A DNA stretch of 64,000 bases, from positions 1-64,000 of the forward strand of contig NZ_AVPL01000008.1 of assembly GCF_000768695.1 (NCBI RefSeq), given 5' to 3'. Below, piece after piece: positions 58,749-64,000 of the stretch. The notes below the pieces were generated by a model. That model was not told the DNA's origin. It made no database searches and worked only from the letters and a program-made list of their open reading frames with translations. Every line of letters starts with the position of its first letter. The first letter of the stretch is position 1. This DNA comes from Knoellia aerolata DSM 18566. GTDB taxonomy: Bacteria; Actinomycetota; Actinomycetes; Actinomycetales; Dermatophilaceae. A program made the position numbers and the translations under genes.

Positions 58749-59516
58749 ATGACTGCCACGCACACCCGTCGGCTCGAGGGCCGCACCGCCATCGTCACCG
58801 GGTCCAGCCGGGGCATCGGTCTGGGCATCGCCGAGCGACTCGTCGCGGAGGGCGCCCGGGTCTGCCTCACCGCCCGCAAGCAGGACGCGCTCGACGCCGC
58901 CGTCGAGTCCCTCGGAGGTCCGGAGGTCGCCATGGCGGTCGCCGGTCGTGCCGACGACCTCGAGCACCAGGAGGCCGTCTTCGCCGCGGTGGGGGAGCGG
59001 TTCGGCGACGTGGAGCTGCTCGTCAACAACACCGGCATCAACCCGGCATACGGACGGCTTGTCGACCTCGACCTCGACGTCGCGCGCAAGATCGTCGAGG
59101 TCAACTGCATCGCCGCGCTGTCGTGGGTGCAGAAGGCTGTCGCCCACGGCCTCGAGTCCCGCGGCGGCGCGATCGTCAACGTCTCGTCGGTGGCCGGAGT
59201 GCGCCCCGCGCCCGGCATCGGGTTCTACGGTGCGAGCAAGGCAATGCTCACGCACCTCACCGAGGAGCTCGCCGTCGAGCTCGGGCCGACGGTGCGGGTC
59301 AACGCCGTCGCGCCCGCGGTCGTCAAGACCCGGTTCGCGGAGGCGCTCTACGAGGGGCGCGAGGAGCAGGTCGCGGCGGGCTACCCGCTGGGCCGGCTGG
59401 GTGTGCCCGAGGACATCGCCGGGGTCGTTGCGTTCCTGCTCTCGGACGACGCGGCGTGGGTCACCGGCCAGTGCCTCGTCGTCGACGGCGGGCTGCTGCT
59501 CAAGGGTGGCGTCTGA
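58749..59516 (+). CDS. SDR family oxidoreductase, FabG-like
   Basis: NAD(P)-dependent short-chain dehydrogenase of 255 residues. TGSSRGIG (17-24), NNTG, the catalytic Ser in VSSVAG and Tyr160/Lys164 (FYGASKAM) are intact. The sequence resembles FabG/3-oxoacyl reductase and related alcohol dehydrogenases; the NNTG variant for NNAG is common. The substrate is unknown. A strong terminator lies 20 bp after the stop. Confidence 0.85.
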   Translation: MTATHTRRLEGRTAIVTGSSRGIGLGIAERLVAEGARVCLTARKQDALDAAVESLGGPEVAMAVAGRADDLEHQEAVFAAVGERFGDVELLVNNTGINPAYGRLVDLDLDVARKIVEVNCIAALSWVQKAVAHGLESRGGAIVNVSSVAGVRPAPGIGFYGASKAMLTHLTEELAVELGPTVRVNAVAPAVVKTRFAEALYEGREEQVAAGYPLGRLGVPEDIAGVVAFLLSDDAAWVTGQCLVVDGGLLLKGGV

Positions 59517-59535
59517 GAGCTGCTCCACGACGAGA

Positions 59536-59565
59536 TCAGCCCCACCCGGGTCCGGGTGGGGCTGA
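59536..59565. terminator. Bidirectional terminator between the SDR and DUF4870 genes
   Basis: Perfect 14-bp stem beginning TCAGCCCCACCCGG with a GT loop, between convergent genes. Confidence 0.9.
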
Positions 59566-59595
59566 CGTGCTGAGGGACGAGTCGGGCTCAGCCGG

Positions 59596-60099
59596 TCACG
59601 AGACGAAGCGCGGCGTGAACGGCGGGGTCCACAGCTGGCCCTCGTTGGCGCGCAGGGCGCCGATGATGTGCAGGACGAACGCGAAGGCCAGCGCGATGAA
59701 GTACGTCACGAAGCCCACGAGCACGAGCATCAGCGGGAACGAGATGAGCAGGAAGATGCCGGTGATGATCTGGATGTTGAGCGAGTTGGCGGCGTGCTGG
59801 CGCACGAAGTCGCCGCGCTCCTTGTACATCACGTAGATGACGAGCGAGCCGACGAAGCCCAGCAGGCCGGCGCTCAGCACCATGGCGATGAGCGGTACGA
59901 GGTGGGCGAACATGCCCCACTGCCGCTGCTGCGCCGGGTCGAGCACGGCCTGCTGGTAGGGCGCGGGGTATCCCTGCTGCTGCGGTGTCGGAGGAGCGTA
60001 CGGCTGCTGCGCGACGTGCGGCTGCTGCGGCGGCTCGGGCTGCGGGGCCGCGGGCGGGGGGTTCTGGCCCTGCTGGTGCTCCGGGTACGGAGTGGTCAT
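59596..60099 (-). CDS. DUF4870 family membrane protein
   Basis: Membrane protein of 167 residues, DUF4870 family, function unknown. Residues 1-55 are rich in Gln and Pro (QQGQNPPPAAPQPEPPQQP), likely cytosolic and disordered. Then come about three or four membrane segments (LVPLIAMVLSAGLLGFVGSLVIYVMY, IITGIFLLISFPLMLVLVGFVTYF, IALAFAFVLHIIGAL) with the family signature KERGDFVRQHAANSLNIQI between. A strong AAGGAGG ribosome site precedes the ATG at 7 bp. Confidence 0.88.
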   Translation of the reverse strand: MTTPYPEHQQGQNPPPAAPQPEPPQQPHVAQQPYAPPTPQQQGYPAPYQQAVLDPAQQRQWGMFAHLVPLIAMVLSAGLLGFVGSLVIYVMYKERGDFVRQHAANSLNIQIITGIFLLISFPLMLVLVGFVTYFIALAFAFVLHIIGALRANEGQLWTPPFTPRFVS

Positions 60100-60447
60100 G
60101 GGGTCCTCCTTCGGGGGACGGGGTGCTTGCCTCCAGTGAAACCCATGCGGCGCCCGTTTGATCCCCGCTTCGGGGTGAGTTCAGGGTGTGCTCAGGGCTG
60201 ACCCTGCCGCCCCGGCCGGCGGGACGGCATACCCCCGCTGTCAGCGTCCGCAACCCTGGTCGGGAAGGCGACCATCTCTGCGGACGCAAGCTGGAGGTGC
60301 GCTGGCAGCGTCCGCAACCCTGGTCGGGAAGGCGACCATCTCTGCGGACGCACGCGGGAGGGGCGCCGACAGCGTCCGCAACCCTGGTCGGGAAGGCGAC
60401 CATCTCTGCGGACGCACGCGCTCGGGGCTCGGCAGCGGGAGGGCGGG
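60100..60447. other. 348-bp intergenic region before the DUF4870 gene
   Basis: Contains a small CCCCG-CTT-CGGGG hairpin (60163-60175), a CGGCATAC octamer (60227-60234) and the 64-bp tandem repeat. No coding capacity was recognised. Confidence 0.7.
60242..60416. repeat. Three identical 47-bp palindromic repeats with a 64-bp period
   Basis: Copies at 60242-60288, 60306-60352 and 60370-60416 are identical; the two 17-bp spacers differ. Each copy is a nested hairpin: outer arms GCGTCCGCA/TGCGGACGC and inner arms GGTCG/CGACC around GGAAGG. Confidence 0.95.
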
Positions 60448-61320
60448 TCAGGGGGCGGTGACGAAGTCGATGAGCTCCTCGACGCGGCCGAGCAGCGACG
60501 GCTCGAGGTCGGCGTACGTCCGCACGGTGCCGAGGATCTGCTTCCACGCGCGAGCGATGTCGGCCTGCTCGTCGTGCGCCCACCCGAGGTGAGCGCAGAT
60601 GCCGTGCTTCCACGACGTGCCCCGCGGGATGACCGGCCAGCGCTCCATGCCGAGACGCTCCGGACGGACCGACTGCCACACGTCGACGTAGGGGTGCCCG
60701 ACGATGAGCACGTGCGGGGCGAAGGGGTGCAGCCGCGAGGCGGCGTCGACGACCCGCGTCTCCTTGGTGCCGGCCACGAGGTGGTCGACGAGGACGCCCA
60801 TCCGTCGGCCCGGACCGGGGGCGAAGTCGCGGATCGCGGCCTCGAGGTCGTCGACGCCGTCGAGCATCTCGACGACCACGCCCTCGATGCGCAGGTCGTG
60901 GCCCCAGACCTTCTCGACGAGCTCGGCGTCGTGGCGTCCCTCGACGAAGATGCGTGACGCGCTGGCAACACGTGCGGGGGCGTCGGCCACGGCCCGCGAG
61001 CCACTCGCGGTCCGGGACGCGGCGGCGCGGGCGGCCGACAGCCGGGCGTCGGCGGCGGCCTGCGGCCTGGTGAGCGTGACGGGCCGGCCGTCGACGTGGA
61101 ACCCCGGCCCGAGCGGGAACGCCCTGGTCCGGCCGCGACGGTCCTCGAGGTGGACGACGAGGATGCCGCCGGCCTTCTCGACCCGGACGACGGCGCCGAC
61201 CCACCCGGTCTCGACGTCCTCGACGACGACCCCGCGTTCCGCGGCGAGAGGCGTCGACCGGCCCTTGGGCGGTGCCTTCCAGTCGCCGGAGAGCACGTCG
61301 CGGCCGTAGCGATCAGTCAC
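60448..61320 (-). CDS. DUF3097 family protein
   Basis: Conserved actinobacterial protein of 290 residues, DUF3097, function unknown. An N-terminal barrel-like part (about 1-85) precedes a Ser/Arg/Ala linker and the domain with [23 protein letters not shown] (TOPRIM-like, acidic EGRHD and later VLVDH), then [13 protein letters not shown] and [15 protein letters not shown]. The TOPRIM-like resemblance suggests a nucleic-acid role but is only an impression. The GTG at 61320 follows a TACCCT -10 box by 7 bp whose -35 region would overlap CIRCE. Confidence 0.88.
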   Translation of the reverse strand: MTDRYGRDVLSGDWKAPPKGRSTPLAAERGVVVEDVETGWVGAVVRVEKAGGILVVHLEDRRGRTRAFPLGPGFHVDGRPVTLTRPQAAADARLSAARAAASRTASGSRAVADAPARVASASRIFVEGRHDAELVEKVWGHDLRIEGVVVEMLDGVDDLEAAIRDFAPGPGRRMGVLVDHLVAGTKETRVVDAASRLHPFAPHVLIVGHPYVDVWQSVRPERLGMERWPVIPRGTSWKHGICAHLGWAHDEQADIARAWKQILGTVRTYADLEPSLLGRVEELIDFVTAP

Positions 61321-61327
61321 CTGCGCG

Positions 61328-61333
61328 AGGGTA
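61328..61333 (-). promoter_or_regulatory. -10 box (TACCCT) of the DUF3097 gene
   Basis: TACCCT on the minus strand, 7 bp before the GTG at 61320. A -35 box at normal spacing would fall at about 61351-61356, inside the CIRCE operator. Confidence 0.5.
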
Positions 61334-61337
61334 GACG

Positions 61338-61343
61338 TAGAAT
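61338..61343 (+). promoter_or_regulatory. -10 box (TAGAAT) of hrcA-dnaJ
   Basis: TAGAAT shares its last base with the first base of CIRCE, so HrcA would sit on the transcription start. Confidence 0.55.
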
Positions 61344-61369
61344 TGGCACTCACCAAGCAGGAGTGCCAA
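61343..61369. promoter_or_regulatory. CIRCE operator
   Basis: TTGGCACTC-N9-GAGTGCCAA, a perfect 9-9-9 match to the HrcA-binding CIRCE element, 20 bp before hrcA. It indicates autoregulation and heat induction. Confidence 0.97.
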
Positions 61370-61389
61370 CGATCGAGGAGGTGTCGCGC

Positions 61390-62421
61390 ATGAGTGAGGA
61401 CCGACGGCTCGCCGTGCTGCGGGCGATCGTCCAGGACTACGTCGAGACCTCGGAGCCGGTGGGCTCCAAGGCGCTGCTCGAGCGCCACCATCTCGGCGTC
61501 TCGGCCGCCACGGTCCGCAACGACATGGCCGTCCTCGAGGAGGAGGGCCTCATCGCCGCGCCCCACACGAGTGCCGGGCGGATCCCCACGGACGCCGGCT
61601 ACCGGGTGTTCGTCGACCGCCTGAGCACGCTCAAGCCGCTCAGCGGGGCCGAGCGCCGGGCGATCAGCACCCTGCTCGACGGGGCCATCGACCTCGACGA
61701 CGTCGTCGACCGGACGGTGCGCCTCCTTGCCTCGCTCACGCGGCAGGTGGCGGTGGTCCAGTACCCGTCCCTCACCCGCTCCTCCGTCCGGCACATCGAG
61801 CTGGTGCCGCTCGGCGCGTCCCGCCTGCTCGTCGTGCTCATCACGACCTCGGGCCGGGTCGAGCAGCGGGTGCTCGAGACCGGTCTCGACCTCGTCGATC
61901 CGACCGCCGAGCGGATGCTCGCCACGCTCCGCTCCGACGTCAACAGCGCCACCGTCGGCCGGACGCTCGCGGACGCCGCGGGTGGGCTCGGCGAGCTCCC
62001 GACGCAGGTGGACCCGGCGGCCCGCGGCCTCCTCGCCGCCATCGCCGCGGAGCTCACCGAGGTGCTCGTCGAGCAGCGCGAGGAGCGGGTCGTCATGGCC
62101 GGCACCTCCAACCTCGTGCGGGCGGGCGAGGACTTCCCGTCCTCGATCGGCCCGGTCCTCGAGGCGCTCGAGGAGCACGTCGTGCTCCTCAAGCTGCTCG
62201 GCGGCGTGAGTGAGCAGGGGTCGACGGTCGCGGTGCGGATCGGGGCCGAGAACCCGTATGCCGGCCTGCGCAGCACCTCGCTCGTCACCTCCGGCTACGG
62301 CCTCGGGTCCGACCTCGTCGCCGGCCTCGGGGTGGTGGGCCCGACCCGCATGGACTACCCCACGACGATGGCCGCCGTGCGCGCCGTCGCCACCTATGTC
62401 AGCCGGATCCTCGCCGACTGA
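61390..62421 (+). CDS. hrcA: Heat-inducible transcription repressor HrcA
   Basis: Repressor of chaperone operons, 343 residues. The N-terminal winged helix (about 1-80) contains [19 protein letters not shown] and [19 protein letters not shown]; the rest is the GAF-like and inserted dimerisation domains. It binds CIRCE directly upstream of its own gene. A GAGGAGG ribosome site precedes the ATG. dnaJ follows after 69 bp. Confidence 0.96.
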   Translation: MSEDRRLAVLRAIVQDYVETSEPVGSKALLERHHLGVSAATVRNDMAVLEEEGLIAAPHTSAGRIPTDAGYRVFVDRLSTLKPLSGAERRAISTLLDGAIDLDDVVDRTVRLLASLTRQVAVVQYPSLTRSSVRHIELVPLGASRLLVVLITTSGRVEQRVLETGLDLVDPTAERMLATLRSDVNSATVGRTLADAAGGLGELPTQVDPAARGLLAAIAAELTEVLVEQREERVVMAGTSNLVRAGEDFPSSIGPVLEALEEHVVLLKLLGGVSEQGSTVAVRIGAENPYAGLRSTSLVTSGYGLGSDLVAGLGVVGPTRMDYPTTMAAVRAVATYVSRILAD

Positions 62422-62490
62422 CCCTGCTCTCCGCACCGAACCGCCGAACCACCTGACCGCAACAGCCACCAGCGAAGGACGTCCACCGAA

Positions 62491-63624
62491 GTGAACGACT
62501 ACTACGCCGACCTCGGCGTGGCCCGTGACGCGACCGCCGACGAGATCAAGAAGGCCTACCGCAAGGCCGCCCGACGGCTCCACCCCGACGTCAACAGCGG
62601 GCCCGAGGCCGAGGAACAGTTCAAGAAGGTCTCCCAGGCCTACGACGTGCTCTCCGACGAGGAGAAGCGGCGCAGCTTCGACATGGGGGCCGACCCGTAT
62701 GCCGGCGCAGCGGGCGCCGGCTTCGGCCAGGGCTTCTCGTTCAGCGACGTCATGGACGCCTTCTTCGGCCAGGGCGCTGCGCAGTCGCAGGGCCGCGGTC
62801 CGCGCTCGCGGCAGTCCCGGGGCCAGGACGCCCTCGTCCGGCTCGACATCGACCTCGCCGACGCCGTCTTCGGCGGTGAGCAGGAGCTCACCATCGACAC
62901 CGCGGTGGGCTGCGGCACCTGCCACGGCGCCGGCACCCAGCCGGGCACCGGGACGCGCACCTGCGACGTGTGCCGCGGGCAGGGCCAGGTCCAGCAGGTC
63001 CAGCGCAGCTTCCTCGGCCAGGTCATGACCACCCGCCCCTGCGTCAACTGCCAGGCGACCGGCCAGGTCATCGAGGCCCCCTGCTACGAGTGCTCGGGCG
63101 ACGGACGGGTCCGCACCCGCCGCACCATGACGATCCGCGTCCCCGCCGGCGTCGACACCGGCACACGCATCCAGCTCGCCGGCGAGGGCGAGGTCGGCCC
63201 CGGGGCCGGCCCGGCGGGTGACCTGTACGTCGAGGTCGTCGTGCGGCGCGACCCGCGCTTCCAGCGGCAGGGCGACGACCTCCACGCCACGCTCGAGCTG
63301 CCGATGACCGCCGCGGCGCTGGGTGCGACGGTGCCGTTCGAGACCTTCGACGGCGTCAGCGACCTCGAGGTCCGGCGCGGCATCCAGTCCGGCGAGCAGC
63401 TCCTGCTCCGGGGCCTGGGCGTGACGCACCTGCGGGGTTCGGGACGCGGCGACATCGTCATCCACGCCATGGTGGCGACGCCGACGAAGCTCAGCCACGA
63501 GCAGGAGGAGCTCCTGCGCACCCTGGCCACGATGCGTGACGAGGAGAAGCCCACCGGCCGCCTCGCGAACCCCACCGAGGGCTCCCTGTTCGGCAAGCTC
63601 CGCGACGCCTTCAAGGCCCGCTGA
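62491..63624 (+). CDS. dnaJ: Chaperone protein DnaJ (DnaJ2)
   Basis: Hsp40 co-chaperone of 377 residues. The J domain has HPD at 31-33; a Gly/Phe region (about 68-95) follows; then four CxxCxGxG-type zinc repeats: CGTCHGAG, CDVCRGQG, CVNCQATG, CYECSGDG (about 145-210, the third with ATG for x-G) and the two substrate-binding barrels. The hrcA-dnaJ-rsmE order is that of the second actinobacterial dnaJ (dnaJ2). It starts at GTG 62491. Confidence 0.96.
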   Translation: MNDYYADLGVARDATADEIKKAYRKAARRLHPDVNSGPEAEEQFKKVSQAYDVLSDEEKRRSFDMGADPYAGAAGAGFGQGFSFSDVMDAFFGQGAAQSQGRGPRSRQSRGQDALVRLDIDLADAVFGGEQELTIDTAVGCGTCHGAGTQPGTGTRTCDVCRGQGQVQQVQRSFLGQVMTTRPCVNCQATGQVIEAPCYECSGDGRVRTRRTMTIRVPAGVDTGTRIQLAGEGEVGPGAGPAGDLYVEVVVRRDPRFQRQGDDLHATLELPMTAAALGATVPFETFDGVSDLEVRRGIQSGEQLLLRGLGVTHLRGSGRGDIVIHAMVATPTKLSHEQEELLRTLATMRDEEKPTGRLANPTEGSLFGKLRDAFKAR

Positions 63625-63626
63625 CC

Positions 63627-64000
63627 TTGAGCCTCGCGCTCTACCTCGTCGCACCCGGGTCGCTCGCCGCGACCGCACCGGGTGACGTCGTCGTCCTCGA
63701 CGGCGCCGAGGGGCGCCACGCGGCCACGGTCAGGCGCACCCGGACCGGTGAGCGCCTCCGGGTCGCCGACGGCGCCGGCCGGGTCGTCACCGGCGTCGTC
63801 GAGGCGGTCGAGCGGGACCGTCTCGACGTGCGGGCCGACGTCGTCGAGGACCTGCCCGAACCGCGCACCAGGCTCGTCCTCGTCCAGGCCCTCGCCAAGG
63901 GCGACCGGGACGACCAGGCCGTCGAGGCCGCCACCGAGCTCGGGGTCGACGAGGTCGTGCCGTGGCAGGCCTCGCGCAGCATCGTCCAGTGGCGGGGCGA
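63627..64000 (+). CDS. rsmE: 16S rRNA (uridine1498-N3)-methyltransferase RsmE, truncated by the window edge
   Basis: N-terminal 124 residues of a SPOUT methyltransferase that modifies U1498 of 16S rRNA. It begins at TTG 63627 two bases after the dnaJ stop: LSLALYLVAPGSL, the PUA-like domain (EGRHAATVRRTRTGERLRVADG) and the start of the SPOUT domain (LVQALAKGDRDDQAVEAATELG, then VVPWQASRSIVQW). The order dnaJ2-rsmE is standard. The gene continues beyond 64000. Confidence 0.93.
   Translation, partial: MSLALYLVAPGSLAATAPGDVVVLDGAEGRHAATVRRTRTGERLRVADGAGRVVTGVVEAVERDRLDVRADVVEDLPEPRTRLVLVQALAKGDRDDQAVEAATELGVDEVVPWQASRSIVQWRG

Noticed and set aside
58749-59516. SDR gene as cargo of the IS3 element
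   Set aside because: It lies outside the terminal repeats, has its own promoter and normal base composition, so it is simply the neighbour.
60242-60416. Possible short CRISPR array (identical repeats with different spacers)
   Set aside because: Repeats are 47 bp but spacers only 17 bp, there are just three units, each unit is a full nested palindrome, and no cas gene is in the window.

Overview
The window is very GC-rich actinobacterial chromosome (nearly every third codon position is G or C, GTG/TTG starts are common). Gene content and order (rimO-pgsA-cinA/pncC-clgR, lhr-nei, DUF3046-recA-recX, miaB-miaA-dapF-hflX, holA-rpsT-lepA-hemW-hrcA-dnaJ-rsmE) fit a member of the Micrococcales, most likely Intrasporangiaceae (Janibacter/Knoellia/Phycicoccus/Tetrasphaera-like). 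This is an inference from gene order and product similarity; no 16S is present. Almost everything is core genome: no prophage, CRISPR array, rRNA or tRNA gene was seen, and one IS3-family element is present.

Layout. 0-2.4 kb (minus strand): enoyl-CoA hydratase-like, GNAT, azlC, azlD, all coupled by 4-bp overlaps. 2.4-7.2 kb: flavin reductase, dfrA and thyA, dapA and rnj. 7.2-17.4 kb: ftsK, a MauE/thioredoxin fusion protein, an odd ion channel, an M19 dipeptidase, a Tat-exported protein, then rimO-pgsA-pncC-clgR. 17.4-25.5 kb: GrpB-type protein, then the minus-strand run ArsR-MFS-lhr-nei. 25.5-30.1 kb: DUF3046, nitronate monooxygenase-like, RNase HI fusion, recA (with SOS box), recX. 30.1-39.4 kb: YceI, homocysteine methyltransferase, YoaK-type protein, miaB, def, miaA, dapF, methyltransferase, hflX. 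39.4-49.7 kb: DUF3516 helicase, a GH63-type glycosidase with a glucose-dehydrogenase-like SDR, dinG, holA, rpsT. 49.7-57.2 kb: PemK-like protein, lepA, DUF4442, deazaflavin-dependent protein, Nudix, phosphatase, ornithine cyclodeaminase family, hemW. 57.2-64 kb: IS3 element, SDR, DUF4870, DUF3097, hrcA (CIRCE), dnaJ and a truncated rsmE.

Functional themes are translation and RNA modification (rimO, miaA, miaB, def, rpsT, lepA, rnj, rsmE), DNA repair (lhr, nei, recA, recX, dinG), lysine/meso-diaminopimelate and folate/thymidylate synthesis (dapA, dapF, dfrA, thyA) and heat shock (hrcA, dnaJ, clgR).

The most interesting signals lie between the genes. An octamer GTATGCCG/CGGCATAC occurs about 36 times by eye, far above what base composition predicts, inside and outside genes. 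At least four unrelated palindromic or tandem repeat families occupy intergenic spaces (7.2, 39.4/45.7, 57.2/58.7 and 60.2 kb), and the IS3 element sits in the loop of one of them. Most first genes of operons carry a TANNNT -10 box only 6-7 bp before the start codon, so leaderless transcription appears to be the rule; this was used to choose many starts.
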